A stretch of 64,000 nucleotides of DNA from Falsarthrobacter nasiphocae (GTDB taxonomy: Bacteria; Actinomycetota; Actinomycetes; Actinomycetales; Micrococcaceae), in contig NZ_JAVDUI010000001.1 in the NCBI RefSeq assembly GCF_031456275.1, positions 930,001-994,000 of the forward strand, given 5' to 3'. The number at the start of each line of letters is the position of its first letter. Position 1 is the stretch's first letter. Shown here piece after piece: positions 35,884 through 45,173 of the stretch. The position numbers and the translations under genes were made by a program. The notes beneath the pieces were generated by a model. That model was not told the origin of the DNA and made no database searches. It saw nothing but the letters and a program-made list of their open reading frames with translations.

Positions 35884-37515
35884 TTACCGGAGCTCGACGC
35901 CCGCCGCGCGGACGGCCTCGAGGAGCGCGCCGGAGGCGATGAACGCCTCGCACCCGGCGATGTCCGGCGCCAGGAACCGGTCCGGGCCGGGGCCCGGGAC
36001 ACTCTCGCGGAGGGCCGTCATGACGGACGCCGCCACGGGGCCGGGCGCGGCCGAGGGCAGCGGCGTGCCGTCCGCCGAGCCCGCGTTGCCGCTCTGCGGG
36101 AGGGCGTCGGAGCCGTCGCGGGCGGCCCCGGCGTCGACCCCGCGGAAGTCAATGGCGCGCGCGGCCGCGAGGAGCTCGATGGCGAGGACGCGCCGGAGGT
36201 TGTCCACGCTCGTGCGGAGCTTGCGGGCCGCGTGCCAGCCGAGGGACACGTGATCCTCCTGCATGGCGGAGCTGGGGATGGAGTCCACGGACGCGGGGAC
36301 GGCGAGGCGCTTCATCTCGGCCACGAGCCCGGCCTGCGTGTACTGGGCAATCATGAGGCCCGAGTCCGTGCCGGGGTCCGCCGCGAGGAACGGCGGGAGG
36401 CCGTGGGAGCGGGCGGGGTCGAGGAGGCGGTCGGTCCGCCGCTCGGACATCGAGGCGAGGTCAGCCACGGGGATCGCGAGGAAGTCGAGGACGTAGGCCA
36501 CGGGGGCGCCGTGGAAGTTGCCGTTGGAGCGGACCTCGCCGGAGTCCAGGACCACGGGGTTGTCCACGGCGGCGGCGAGCTCGCGTGCGGCCACCTGGGT
36601 CACATAGTCGATCGTGTCGCGCAGGCCGCCGGCCACCTGAGGCGCGCAGCGCAGCGAGTAGGCGTCCTGGACGCGCCCGAAGGCCTTCTTGTGGGAGGCA
36701 ACGAGCTCCGAGCCCTGGAGCACGGCGTACATGTTCGCGGCAGAGTCGACCTGGCCGGGATGCGGGCGCAGGGGCGCGTGCAGCTCGGGCGCGAACGGCC
36801 CGTCCGTGCCGCGCAGCGCCTCGACGACGAGGGCCGCGGTGACGTCGGCGGTCTTCACGAGTTCGCGCAGGTCCGCGAGCGCCATGATGAGCTGGCCCAG
36901 CATGCCGTCCGTGCCGTTGATGAGCGCGAGCCCCTCCTTCTCCTCGAGCTCGACCGGCGCGAGGCCCGCCTCCTCAAGCAGCTCGGGCACGGGGCGCTCC
37001 ACCCCGTCACGGTCGGTCGCGCGCCCCTCGCCCATGAGCACGAGCGCGCAATGGGACAGCGGCGCGAGGTCGCCGGAGCAGCCGAGCGAGCCGTACTCGT
37101 GGACCACCGGCGTGATACCCGCGTTGAGCAGACCCACGAACGCCTCGACGGTCTCGGGCCGCACCCCCGTGTGCCCGGATGCGAGCGTCTTGAGGCGCAG
37201 CATCATGAGGGCGCGCACGACCTCCCGCTCCACCACGGGGCCGGTGCCGGCTGCGTGGGAGCGGATGAGGGACTTCTGGAGCAGCGCGCGCTTCTCGACG
37301 GGGATGGACGTGTTGGCGAGGGCGCCGAAGCCCGTGGAGATTCCGTAGGCGGGGGTCTCGGACGCCGCGAGCTCGTCGATCCCGGCGCGGACGGCGGCGA
37401 TCCGCTCCCGCGCCTCGGCGGCGAGCTCGATCCGCGCGTCGTGGCGCGCCACGGCAATGACGTCGTCGGCCGTGAGGCCAGAAGTGGAGAGGGTGACGGA
37501 CTCGGGCAGGCTCAT
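35884..37515 (-). CDS. hutH: histidine ammonia-lyase
   Basis: A 543-residue HutH: the tyrosine loop YGISTGFG (about 57-64), the MIO cofactor region GSLGCSGDLAPL (CSG at 146-148), NGTDGMLGQ and QEDHVSLG. It deaminates histidine to urocanate. The cofactor triad reads Cys-Ser-Gly where the classical form is Ala-Ser-Gly. A Gly/Ala-rich insert of about 35 residues near residue 475 precedes the C-terminus. The ATG at 37515 is preceded by GAAAGGT. It is separated from the upstream yjiH gene by a strong hairpin. Confidence 0.97.
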   Translation of the reverse strand: MSLPESVTLSTSGLTADDVIAVARHDARIELAAEARERIAAVRAGIDELAASETPAYGISTGFGALANTSIPVEKRALLQKSLIRSHAAGTGPVVEREVVRALMMLRLKTLASGHTGVRPETVEAFVGLLNAGITPVVHEYGSLGCSGDLAPLSHCALVLMGEGRATDRDGVERPVPELLEEAGLAPVELEEKEGLALINGTDGMLGQLIMALADLRELVKTADVTAALVVEALRGTDGPFAPELHAPLRPHPGQVDSAANMYAVLQGSELVASHKKAFGRVQDAYSLRCAPQVAGGLRDTIDYVTQVAARELAAAVDNPVVLDSGEVRSNGNFHGAPVAYVLDFLAIPVADLASMSERRTDRLLDPARSHGLPPFLAADPGTDSGLMIAQYTQAGLVAEMKRLAVPASVDSIPSSAMQEDHVSLGWHAARKLRTSVDNLRRVLAIELLAAARAIDFRGVDAGAARDGSDALPQSGNAGSADGTPLPSAAPGPVAASVMTALRESVPGPGPDRFLAPDIAGCEAFIASGALLEAVRAAGVELR

Positions 37516-37559
37516 AGGTGACCTTTCGGGAGCGGGCGGAGGGGCAAGGGGACGACGAC

Positions 37560-37589
37560 GGGGCCGCGGGGGCGCACCCCCGCGGCCCC
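37560..37589 (-). terminator. Intercistronic hairpin between yjiH-like gene and hutH
   Basis: GGGGCCGCGGGGG pairs perfectly with CCCCCGCGGCCCC around four bases, immediately after the stop of the carrier gene. There is no T run. It may attenuate transcription into hutH or stabilise the upstream message. Confidence 0.6.
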
Positions 37590-37594
37590 TGCCG

Positions 37595-38965
37595 TCACGT
37601 GACGAGGTAGGCGATGGGGGTCGTGATGAGGATCGTCAGGGCGACCCGCTCGAACCAGATAACCACGAGCTGGCCGATCGAGACGGGGATCTCCGTGGCG
37701 ACGATGCACGGCACGAGCGCGGAGAAGAAGATGATCGCGCTGATCGCGACGACACCGATGACGAACTTCGTCACGGTCGAGCCCGAGCCGGCGGCCACGG
37801 TGGCGGGCAGGAACATCTCCGCGATGCCCACGGCGGACGCCTTGGCCGCGAGGGCGGAGTCCGGCAGGAAGATCGTGAACGGGCGGAAGATCCAGCCGAG
37901 CCAGTCGAAGACGCGCGTGTGCTCGGCGAGGAGCAGGCCGGCGAGGCCCACGGACATGATGGACGGGAGGATCGCGCCGGCCATGCCGAGGCCGTCCTTG
38001 AGGTTGGACGCGATGTTGCGGCCGAGACTCGGCGTCTCGGCGAGGACGCGGTGGACCTCGCCCCACGCGGCCTTGGCCCGGGAGCCGGTGACCGGCTGCT
38101 CGAGCTGCGGCTCAACCCCGGGGTAGACGTCGTCGGGGATCCGGCTCAGCGGCGGGATGTGGACCGTGATGGCCGTGACCGCGAACGTGACAAAGAGGGT
38201 CACGAAGAAGTACGTGAGCCACATGTCCATGAGGCCCAGGGTCTTGGCGACGATGACCATGAAGGCGGCCGAGACGGTCGAGAAGCCTGTCGCGATGATC
38301 GCGGCCTCCTTGCCCGTGTACTTGCCCTCTCGGTAGACCCGGTCCGTGATGAGGAGGCCGAGCGAGTAGCTGCCCACGAAGGACGCGACGGCGTCCACCG
38401 CGGAGCGGCCAGGCGTCTTGAACAGGGGGCGCATGATCGGCTGCATGAACACGCCCATGAACTCCATGAGCCCGTAGCCCACGAGCAGCGCCAGGAAGAT
38501 CGCGCCGATGGGCACGATGAATCCGACGGGCGTGACGATCTTGTCCCACAGGAACGGGCCCATGCCCTTGGCTGCGATGATCTTTGGTGCAAAACCGAGG
38601 ACAAGGGAGACCGCCACGATGAGTCCGACGACGTTGGCCGCGGCGAAGAGCTTCGTTGTGAAGGACTTCCGCCACGAGCCAGTGACGAAGGGCCGGGCCG
38701 TGCCGTACGCCGCGAGGGCCAGGAGGAAGAGGTCGACAGCCATCGGGTGCAGGCTGCTCGTCAGCCACGTGACGATGTGGTCGAGCGGAATGGTGTTTCG
38801 CCCGCCGATCGTGATGGGCACGAAGAACATGAACGCCCCAATGGCGCTGAAGAGATAGAACTGCCAGAGCGAGGCGCGGGAGCCGGGAGTCCCAGCCTGC
38901 GCGGCGGGGCCGCTCGGGGTGGCGGCGTTCTGAGCCGGGTCGGATGCGGCGGCGCGGGAGCTCAT
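37595..38965 (-). CDS. YjiH-family transport protein with nucleoside-gate domains
   Basis: A 456-residue protein with about ten membrane segments and two Gate/nucleoside-recognition repeats (EFMGVFMQPIMRPLFKTPGRSAVDAVASFVGSYSLG and ATEIPVSIGQLVVIW-type region near the end). YjiH proteins lie in hut loci of many bacteria and are candidates for histidine or urocanate uptake. Its ATG overlaps the hutI stop by four bases (ATGA), so it is cotranslated with hutI, which supports that role. Confidence 0.88.
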   Translation of the reverse strand: MSSRAAASDPAQNAATPSGPAAQAGTPGSRASLWQFYLFSAIGAFMFFVPITIGGRNTIPLDHIVTWLTSSLHPMAVDLFLLALAAYGTARPFVTGSWRKSFTTKLFAAANVVGLIVAVSLVLGFAPKIIAAKGMGPFLWDKIVTPVGFIVPIGAIFLALLVGYGLMEFMGVFMQPIMRPLFKTPGRSAVDAVASFVGSYSLGLLITDRVYREGKYTGKEAAIIATGFSTVSAAFMVIVAKTLGLMDMWLTYFFVTLFVTFAVTAITVHIPPLSRIPDDVYPGVEPQLEQPVTGSRAKAAWGEVHRVLAETPSLGRNIASNLKDGLGMAGAILPSIMSVGLAGLLLAEHTRVFDWLGWIFRPFTIFLPDSALAAKASAVGIAEMFLPATVAAGSGSTVTKFVIGVVAISAIIFFSALVPCIVATEIPVSIGQLVVIWFERVALTILITTPIAYLVT

Positions 38966-40248
38966 GCGACTCGCACCCCCTTTCTGATGGTCGCTGCGGT
39001 CATGGGCATCCCCGGGCGGTAGGCAAGGTGGATCGCCGCCGGGGCGTTGAGGACATGGAGGTCCGCGCGGGCGCCGGGCACAATCCGGCCCACGTCCGTG
39101 CGGCGCAGGGCCGTGGCCCCGCCGAGCGTGGCTGCCTCGAGAGCCTCCTCGAGGGTCAGCCTCATCTGCAGGACGGCGGTGCCGACGCAGAAGTTCATGG
39201 AGGACGTGTAGCTCGTCCCGGGGTTGCAATTGGAGGCGATGGCGAGCGTGGCGCCCGCGTCCGCCAGCTCCCGTGCGGGGGCCAAGGGGGCTCGCGTGGA
39301 GAGGTCGCACGCAGGCAGGATCGTCGCGACGGTCGGCCAGTCGATGCCGGCGGGGTCCGCGGCGGGCGGGGCGCCGTCGACCCCTCCGTTGGCGCGGAAG
39401 GCGCGCCCGGAGGCGCCCAGGCCCTCGATGTCCTCGGAGGAGAGGTAGTTGATGTGGTCCACGCTCGCGGCTCCGAGCTCAAGGGCGAGGGCCACGCCTC
39501 CGGTCTCCCCGAGCTGGTTGCCGTGGAGGCGCGGGGTGAGGCCAGCGGCACGGCACGCCTCGAGGACCCGGCGGGACTGCTCGGGGGTGAAGGCGCCCTC
39601 CTCGCAGAAGACGTCCGCCCAGCGGAGGCGCTCGCCGCCTGAGGCGAGGACGGCCTGGAGCATCTCGCCGGTGACGAGGTCCACGTACTCGTCCGCGCGG
39701 TTCTTGTACTCGGCAGGCACGAGGTGGGCGCCGAGGAAGGTCACCTCGTCCATGTGCTCGGCGGCAATCCGGGCGCTGCGAGCCTCGTCCTCCACGTTGA
39801 GGCCGTAGCCCGTCTTGGTCTCCATGCACGTGGTGCCGCCGCGGCGGGCCTCCTCCACGCGGGAGGCGAGCAGCGCGGCGAGGCGCTCGTCCGAGGCTTC
39901 GCGCGTGGCCCCGGTCGTCACCCCGATGCCGCCGGCGGAATATGACTCTCCGGCCATGCGCGCCTGGAACTCGGCGGAGCGGTCCCCGTCGAAGACCATG
40001 TGGGAGTGGGAGTCCACCCAGCCGGGCAGGACGGCGCGGCCCTCGAGATCCACACGGCGGTCTGCGGCGGGGGCCTCGGAGCGGGGCCCCGCCCAGGCGA
40101 TGACGTCCCCCTCGATGAGGACGGCGGCGTCGCGGAGGACGCGGCGCTCGGCGTCGAGCGTCCACAACTCGGACACGCCCTCCACGAGGACAGTTCCCGT
40201 GCCCGTCAGGGCATCGAGCGTCTCGGACGGCTCGGTGTTCGCGGCCAT
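38962..40248 (-). CDS. hutI: imidazolonepropionase
   Basis: A 428-residue amidohydrolase: metal motif DSHSHMVFDG (HxH), ETKTGYGLN, FLGAHLVPAEYKN, DVFCEEGAF, LHGNQLGETGG and IASNCNPGTSYTSSM. It opens the ring of imidazolonepropionate to formiminoglutamate, the third hut step. AGGAGG sits eight bases before ATG 40248. It is preceded upstream by one copy of the predicted HutR operator. Confidence 0.97.
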   Translation of the reverse strand: MAANTEPSETLDALTGTGTVLVEGVSELWTLDAERRVLRDAAVLIEGDVIAWAGPRSEAPAADRRVDLEGRAVLPGWVDSHSHMVFDGDRSAEFQARMAGESYSAGGIGVTTGATREASDERLAALLASRVEEARRGGTTCMETKTGYGLNVEDEARSARIAAEHMDEVTFLGAHLVPAEYKNRADEYVDLVTGEMLQAVLASGGERLRWADVFCEEGAFTPEQSRRVLEACRAAGLTPRLHGNQLGETGGVALALELGAASVDHINYLSSEDIEGLGASGRAFRANGGVDGAPPAADPAGIDWPTVATILPACDLSTRAPLAPARELADAGATLAIASNCNPGTSYTSSMNFCVGTAVLQMRLTLEEALEAATLGGATALRRTDVGRIVPGARADLHVLNAPAAIHLAYRPGMPMTAATIRKGVRVA

Positions 40249-40329
40249 GAATCCTCCTAGCAGCTGTGGCAGGTATCCCTCCCAGTATGTGGCAGGTCAC
40301 ATTTTCGAGTCCCGGGCGGAGCGGGGTTC

Positions 40330-40347
40330 TGTCCGAAATCCCGGACG
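40330..40347. promoter_or_regulatory. Predicted HutR operator upstream of hutI
   Basis: TGTCCGAAATCCCGGACG matches two other 18-bp palindromes in this locus at 42382 and 43736. It lies about 80 bp before the hutI start. Confidence 0.8.
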
Positions 40348-40520
40348 GATTCACGGTGCCCACAGCAACTCTGGCGCCCGCGGCCGCACCCGCCCGCCGA
40401 TTCACGCCGTCATCAACCGGAGCACGTCTGCTTCGGGAGGTTTCCTCCGCGAGAATTCGCTTCATTCCAGACGTGATTCATCCGAACATGCCGCGCTTCG
40501 GCGGCCCCCGGCAACAGCAC

Positions 40521-40554
40521 GAGGGGCCCCGGCGCCGCAGCGCCGGGGCCCCTC
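40521..40554 (-). terminator. hutU terminator hairpin
   Basis: A perfect 14-pair stem, GAGGGGCCCCGGCG with CGCCGGGGCCCCTC around six bases, 16 bp after the hutU stop on the reverse strand. It lacks a T run. Confidence 0.65.
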
Positions 40555-40569
40555 CCAGGGCGAACCCGC

Positions 40570-42258
40570 TTAGGAGCCGAACTCCGTCATGGGGACGCGG
40601 ACGCCGCGCTCGGCCGCGACGTCCTGGGCACGCTCGTAGCCCGCGTCGACGTGGCGGATGACGCCCATCGCAGGGTCGTTCGTGAGAAGCCGCTCGAGCT
40701 TCTGCGCCGCGAGGTCCGTGCCGTCCGCCACGCCAACCTGGCCCGCGTGGATGGAGCGGCCGATGCCGACGCCGCCGCCATGGTGGATCGAGACCCACGT
40801 GGCGCCGGAGGACGTGTTGACGAGGGCGTTGAGGAGCGGCCAGTCGGCAATCGCGTCGGAGCCGTCCTTCATGGCCTCGGTCTCGCGGTACGGGGAGGCC
40901 ACGGAGCCGGAGTCGAGGTGGTCGCGGCCGATGACGATCGGCGCCTTGACCTTGCCGTCGCGGACGAGCTCGTTGAACAGCTGCCCCGCCTTGGCGCGCT
41001 CGCCGTAGCCGAGCCAGCAGATGCGGGCAGGGAGGCCCTCGAACTCGACGTACTCGCCGGCGGCGTCGATCCAGCGGTGCAAGTGCTCGTTCTCGGGGAA
41101 GAGCTCCTTGATGGCCTCGTCGGTGACGCGGATGTCCTCGGGGTCGCCGGAGAGGGCCACCCAGCGGAACGGGCCGAGGCCCTCGCAGAAGAGCGGGCGG
41201 ATGTAGGCGGGGACGAAGCCGGGGAACTCGAACGCGCGGTCGTACCCGGCCTGGCGGGCCTCGTCGCGGATGGAGTTGCCGTAGTCGAAGACCTCGGCGC
41301 CGGCGTCCTGGAACTCGACCATCGCCTGGACGTGGCGGGCCATGGCGTTCTGGGACTTCTTCGTGAAGCCGGTCTCGTCTGCAGCGGCCTCGGCCTGCCA
41401 CTGCTCCACCGTGTACTCAGTGGGCAGGTAGGAGAGGGGGTCGTGCGCGGACGTCTGGTCGGTGACCACGTCCACGGTGATCTCGCCCTTCTTGTGCAGC
41501 TCGAGGAGCTCGGGGAAGAGCTCGGCGGCGTTGCCGACCACGCCGATGGACAGCGCCTTCTTGGCAGCCTTCGCCTCGTTGGCCTGGGCAACGGCGTCGG
41601 CCAGGCTGTCCGCGACAGTGTCAAGGTACCGCTTGGAGACGCGCCGCTCGAGGCGCGTGCGGTCCACGTCCACGATGATGCAGACGCCGCCGTTGAGCGT
41701 GACGGCGAGGGGCTGGGCGCCGCCCATGCCGCCGCAGCCGCCCGTGAGGGTGATGGTGCCCGCGAGGGTGCCGTTGAAGCGCTTCTTGGCCACGGCCGCG
41801 AAGGTCTCGAAGGTCCCCTGAAGGATGCCCTGGGTGGCGATGTAGATCCACGAGCCGGCCGTCATCTGGCCGTACATCATGAGGCCCTCGGCCTCGAGGC
41901 GGCGGAACTCGGGCCACGTCGCCCAGTCGCCGACGAGGTTGGAGTTGGCGAGGAGGACGCGCGGGGCCCACTCGTGGGTGCGGAGGATGCCGACGGGCTT
42001 GCCGGACTGGACGAGGAGCGTCTCGTCCTTCTCGAGGTCCTTGAGGGACGCGACGATCGCGTCGAACGCCTCCCAGCTGCGGGCGGCGCGGCCGGTGCCG
42101 CCGTAGACGACGAGGTCGTCGGGGCGCTCGGCAACCTCGGGGTCGAGGTTGTTCATGAGCATGCGGAGGGGGGCCTCGGTCTGCCAGGACTTGGCGGAGA
42201 GGTCGGTGCCTCGGTCTGCGCGGACGGGGCGGGGTCCGCTGGGTGCGTTCTGCGTCAT
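40570..42258 (-). CDS. hutU: urocanate hydratase
   Basis: A 562-residue Hut[51 protein letters not shown], the NAD-binding [30 protein letters not shown], the active-site region [19 protein letters not shown] with the conserved cysteine, and [17 protein letters not shown] near the end. It adds water to urocanate. ATG 42258 follows AAGGAG with six bases spacing; the longer open frame on this strand runs into the next genes and is not used. Confidence 0.98.
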   Translation of the reverse strand: MTQNAPSGPRPVRADRGTDLSAKSWQTEAPLRMLMNNLDPEVAERPDDLVVYGGTGRAARSWEAFDAIVASLKDLEKDETLLVQSGKPVGILRTHEWAPRVLLANSNLVGDWATWPEFRRLEAEGLMMYGQMTAGSWIYIATQGILQGTFETFAAVAKKRFNGTLAGTITLTGGCGGMGGAQPLAVTLNGGVCIIVDVDRTRLERRVSKRYLDTVADSLADAVAQANEAKAAKKALSIGVVGNAAELFPELLELHKKGEITVDVVTDQTSAHDPLSYLPTEYTVEQWQAEAAADETGFTKKSQNAMARHVQAMVEFQDAGAEVFDYGNSIRDEARQAGYDRAFEFPGFVPAYIRPLFCEGLGPFRWVALSGDPEDIRVTDEAIKELFPENEHLHRWIDAAGEYVEFEGLPARICWLGYGERAKAGQLFNELVRDGKVKAPIVIGRDHLDSGSVASPYRETEAMKDGSDAIADWPLLNALVNTSSGATWVSIHHGGGVGIGRSIHAGQVGVADGTDLAAQKLERLLTNDPAMGVIRHVDAGYERAQDVAAERGVRVPMTEFGS

Positions 42259-42381
42259 GTCGGCTCCTTGTGGTGCTGAATCGTGCGGCGTTGAGTGCCG
42301 CCCGGTCTGCGCGGGGGCGGCCGCGTCTTCCTTCAGTGTGACCCAGCCCACCTGGGGTGCGCCCGCCTCGCCTGGACGTTG

Positions 42382-42399
42382 TGTCCGGGATTTCGGACG
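42382..42399. promoter_or_regulatory. Predicted HutR operator upstream of hutU
   Basis: TGTCCGGGATTTCGGACG, about 124 bp before the hutU start, shares the TGTCCG-N6-CGGAC core with the sites at 40330 and 43736. Confidence 0.8.
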
Positions 42400-42450
42400 A
42401 CCACGGGGCTGGCGCGCCTCCACCCCGCTCCACATGGCCCCTGCCCCACG

Positions 42451-42471
42451 TTCACAAACATGTGATATAAT
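42451..42471 (+). promoter_or_regulatory. Promoter with operator-like palindrome for the 119-aa gene
   Basis: A consensus -10 TATAAT (42466-42471) is overlapped on its left by TCACA-N4-TGTGA (42452-42465), a perfect inverted repeat. No good -35 is seen, so activation by a bound regulator is possible. The start is 29 bp downstream with AAAGGAG. Confidence 0.7.
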
Positions 42472-42499
42472 CAACATCACCCTCACGAAAGGAGTACCC

Positions 42500-42859
42500 G
42501 TGTTCACCCAGGCACCAAACACCGGAGTCGATCTGACCTCCGGCGACATCGCCTTCACCGTGACCGCCCCCGAGGCCTCCGCGGTTCTCGAACTCGGCAC
42601 CGAGCTCGTGGCCACGGTAGGGATGCTCGTCGCCTCGAAGATCACCGAGAGCGACATCTTCATCGTCCCGCCGCAGGAGTCCGTCACCGAGACGGACGAG
42701 GGCCAGGCGCACGCGCGCACCCTCGCGCTCCGCGTCATGCGGGACGAGCCCGTGGAGCAGGCGGACCGCGAGCGCATCGCGGCCGTCGTGACCAACCTCT
42801 CCGCGCGCGCCTTCAGCAACGCCGAGGTCCCCGTGCGCGTGGAGTCCAGCCTCGGCTGA
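42500..42859 (+). CDS. hypothetical 119-residue protein in the hut region
   Basis: A small soluble, acidic protein starting [16 protein letters not shown]. It shows a pattern [32 protein letters not shown] and ends in RVESSLG. I do not recognise it. GTG 42500 has AAAGGAG eight bases upstream and a consensus -10 before it, so it is very probably expressed. It lies divergent from hutU and convergent with the IclR gene; a link to histidine use is positional only. Confidence 0.75.
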   Translation: MFTQAPNTGVDLTSGDIAFTVTAPEASAVLELGTELVATVGMLVASKITESDIFIVPPQESVTETDEGQAHARTLALRVMRDEPVEQADRERIAAVVTNLSARAFSNAEVPVRVESSLG

Positions 42860-42883
42860 CCCAAGGGGTGACGCCCGTGAGGC

Positions 42884-43723
42884 CTACATCCGGGACTCGA
42901 GCTCCCGGGCCGCCGCCTGGACCCGGGTGGCAAGGCGCTCGCGGGCGTCGTCGTCATAGCGGTGCGCCACGAAGGTGACCGCGAAGGACGCGACCGGCAT
43001 GCCCACCCTGTCCAGGGCCGCCGCCGCGATGGACGCGAAACCCTCCGTGACCTCCCCCTCCTCGACCGCACAGCCGCGCTCCGCCGCCTCGGAGAGGAGG
43101 GCGCGGAGCTCGCGGAGGCTCTCGGGTCCGGCGCCGGGAATGCGGCGCTCAAAGGATGACGACGACGGAAACACCGCCCGGATCTGCGCCGCAGGCAGGG
43201 CGGCCAGCATAGACCGGCCCGTGGCGGTGAGGTGTGCCGGGAGCCGAACCCCGACGTCCGTGACCAGAGAGGGACGGCCCTTGGCGCGCTCCTCGTTGAC
43301 ATAGACGACGTCCGAGCCGCGGAGGACGGCCACGTGACCCGACTCCCCCACGGCGTCCACGAGCCGCTCAAGGATGGGACGGGAGGCGCGGGCGATGGGC
43401 TCCTGGCGGGCGTACGCCATGGACAGCTCGAACGCCGCGAGGCCCAGGCCGAACGTCTTCTCCTCCGGAAAGTGGACCAGGTAGCCGCGGCGGACGAGCG
43501 CCGTCAGGAGCTGATACACCGTGGAGCGCGGCAGGCCGAGCGCGGCGGCCACGGTCTGGGCCCCCACGGGCGAGCGGCGGCGAGAGACATAGCCGAGGAC
43601 GTCGAGGACGCGCTCCGCGGCCGGGGACTTCGGCGGTGTGTCAGAGCGCGCTGGCTCTGTGGCGCTCGTCAGGCCCGGGCCTGCGTCAGGCCCTGGGGGC
43701 GGGGTGGTTCCGGGCGTGCTCAT
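42884..43723 (-). CDS. IclR-family regulator, probable HutR
   Basis: A 279-residue regulator with an N-terminal IclR winged helix ([48 protein letters not shown]) and a C-terminal effector domain ([35 protein letters not shown]). It is divergent from hutG and a copy of the shared 18-bp palindrome lies between them, so it is the natural candidate for the regulator of hutU, hutI and hutG, responding to a histidine-pathway metabolite. Confidence 0.92.
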   Translation of the reverse strand: MSTPGTTPPPGPDAGPGLTSATEPARSDTPPKSPAAERVLDVLGYVSRRRSPVGAQTVAAALGLPRSTVYQLLTALVRRGYLVHFPEEKTFGLGLAAFELSMAYARQEPIARASRPILERLVDAVGESGHVAVLRGSDVVYVNEERAKGRPSLVTDVGVRLPAHLTATGRSMLAALPAAQIRAVFPSSSSFERRIPGAGPESLRELRALLSEAAERGCAVEEGEVTEGFASIAAAALDRVGMPVASFAVTFVAHRYDDDARERLATRVQAAARELESRM

Positions 43724-43735
43724 GCCCCCAGCCTA

Positions 43736-43753
43736 TGTCCGAGACCCCGGACA
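43736..43753. promoter_or_regulatory. Predicted HutR operator between iclR and hutG
   Basis: TGTCCGAGACCCCGGACA is the best symmetric of the three sites. It is 13 bp before the iclR start and about 88 bp before hutG, so it could control both directions. Confidence 0.85.
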
Positions 43754-43840
43754 GCGCTCGCGCGGGCTTGGGGCGGGCCGAGCGGCGCGGGGATACGATC
43801 GGACCAACCGCCGACCCACGCTCGAGACGGAGGACACGCC

Positions 43841-44923
43841 ATGACCGAGACCACGCCCCAGACCCGCACATTCGAGTGGACCGGCCGCACGGACGGCCCC
43901 GGCCCCGAGCACGCCCGCTGGCACTCCACGGTCCAGACCGCGCCGCTTGAGCAGCTCCTCGATGGCGCCGCGCCGGCCGCAGGCCAGGTTCCGGGCCGGG
44001 ATGCGAACGCGCAGGGCACGGACGCCTCCCCCGCCCCGGCTGGGGGCACGGCGGGGTCTGGCGCGGCGGCGGAGCGCCCCGCCGTCGACCTCATTGGCTT
44101 CTCCTCAGACGCCGGCGTGGCCCGGAACAAGGGGCGCGTGGGCGCCGCCGAGGGCCCGGACGCGCTCCGGACGGGGCTCGCGAGCCTCGCCATCCGCGAG
44201 CCGCGGACCCTCACGGACTTCGGCACCATCGTGGTGGCGGACGACGCCGGGCTCGAGCCGGGCCAGGACCGCCTCTCGGACGCCGTTGCGGGCTCGGTGC
44301 GCCGCGGCGCCGTTCCGTGCGTGCTCGGCGGCGGGCACGAGACCGCCTGGGGCACGTTCCGCGGGCTCCGCGCCGAGCTCGCCGCGAAGGCCGAGCAGGC
44401 CGGAACGCGGACGCCGCGGCTCGGCATCCTCAACCTGGACCAGCATTTCGACCTCCGCGAGGAGGACCGGCCCACGTCCGGCACGCCGTTCCGGCAGATC
44501 GCCGAGCTCCTCAAGGCCGCGGGCGAGGACTTCGTCTACGGCGTGGTGGGCCTGAGCGAGGTCAACAACACGACCGCGGGCTTCGAGACGGCCGAGGCCC
44601 TCGGGGTGCGCGTCCTCCTCGATGTGGACTGCACCGTGCAGGCGGCCGTGCGGTTCGCCCGTGAGCTGATCGACTCCGTGGATGCGCTCTACATGACGCT
44701 CGACCTCGACGTTCTCCCCGCCTCTGTGGCCCCCGGGGTCAGCGCGCCGGCCGGATACGGCGTCAACCTCGACATCATCCGCGCCGTGATGCTGGAGGCC
44801 GCGCGGTCCGGGAAGCTCGCGGGCTTCGACGTCGTCGAGCTCAACCCGCGCTTCGACACGGACAGCCGCACCGCGCGGACGGCCGCACGCCTCATCGACG
44901 ACGTCGTCCGGGCCCTGGCGTAG
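43841..44923 (+). CDS. hutG: formimidoylglutamase
   Basis: A 360-residue arginase-fold enzyme: SDAGVARNKGRVGAAEGPDALR, the manganese motifs GGGHETAWG, NLDQHFDLRE and LDLDVLPASVAPGVSAPAGYG. It hydrolyses formiminoglutamate to glutamate and formamide. The second metal motif reads D-Q-H-F-D where many homologues have D-A-H-x-D. A low-complexity Ala/Pro/Gly stretch (about residues 42-80) lies after the N-terminus. ATG 43841 follows GGAGGAC. Confidence 0.95.
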   Translation: MTETTPQTRTFEWTGRTDGPGPEHARWHSTVQTAPLEQLLDGAAPAAGQVPGRDANAQGTDASPAPAGGTAGSGAAAERPAVDLIGFSSDAGVARNKGRVGAAEGPDALRTGLASLAIREPRTLTDFGTIVVADDAGLEPGQDRLSDAVAGSVRRGAVPCVLGGGHETAWGTFRGLRAELAAKAEQAGTRTPRLGILNLDQHFDLREEDRPTSGTPFRQIAELLKAAGEDFVYGVVGLSEVNNTTAGFETAEALGVRVLLDVDCTVQAAVRFARELIDSVDALYMTLDLDVLPASVAPGVSAPAGYGVNLDIIRAVMLEAARSGKLAGFDVVELNPRFDTDSRTARTAARLIDDVVRALA

Positions 44924-45173
44924 CGCCGCAGGCCCCTCGGCGGGGCCCGGGCGTCACCCCGCCGGGGCGTGACCGCCGCAGCGCGGTGGCCGTTGCACGC
45001 GCGTGACCGCCGCCGGGAGTGCAGGCGCCGAAATCACTCCCAGGAAGTGACTTGCGTCTCAAGCTCGCCGTTCTTGTAGAATAACGCTCATTCTGCTCCT
45101 CCTTCGGGTGGAGACGATGCAGTCTCTCAGGGCGGTTCATGGCCGCCCTCCATTCCTCGTTGGAGATACAGAC
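44924..45173 (+). promoter_or_regulatory. hutG tail hairpins and structured leader of the permease gene
   Basis: After hutG come GC-rich stems (about 44935-44970), then from 45078 a leader with several small hairpins: AGAAT-N7-ATTCT, GAGAC/GTCTC (45111-45126), AGGGCGG/CCGCCCT (45129-45149) and CTCCA/TGGAG (45148-45165). The last one covers the GGAG ribosome site of the permease and overlaps the previous stem by two bases, so the two compete. This could be a regulatory leader; I cannot assign it to a known riboswitch. Confidence 0.55.

Larger units (their letters stand above)
40249..40569. other. 321-bp gap between hutI and hutU
   Basis: No gene is seen. From left to right it holds the hutI leader, a HutR-type palindrome (40330-40347), a segment resembling both the 119-bp repeat and the gap at 46.8 kb (about 40385-40505), and the hutU terminator hairpin. 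Confidence 0.7.

Noticed and set aside
42259-43371. Extension of hutU by about 370 codons
   Set aside because: It runs through the divergent 119-aa gene and part of the regulator, and the strong ribosome site at 42258 marks the true start.
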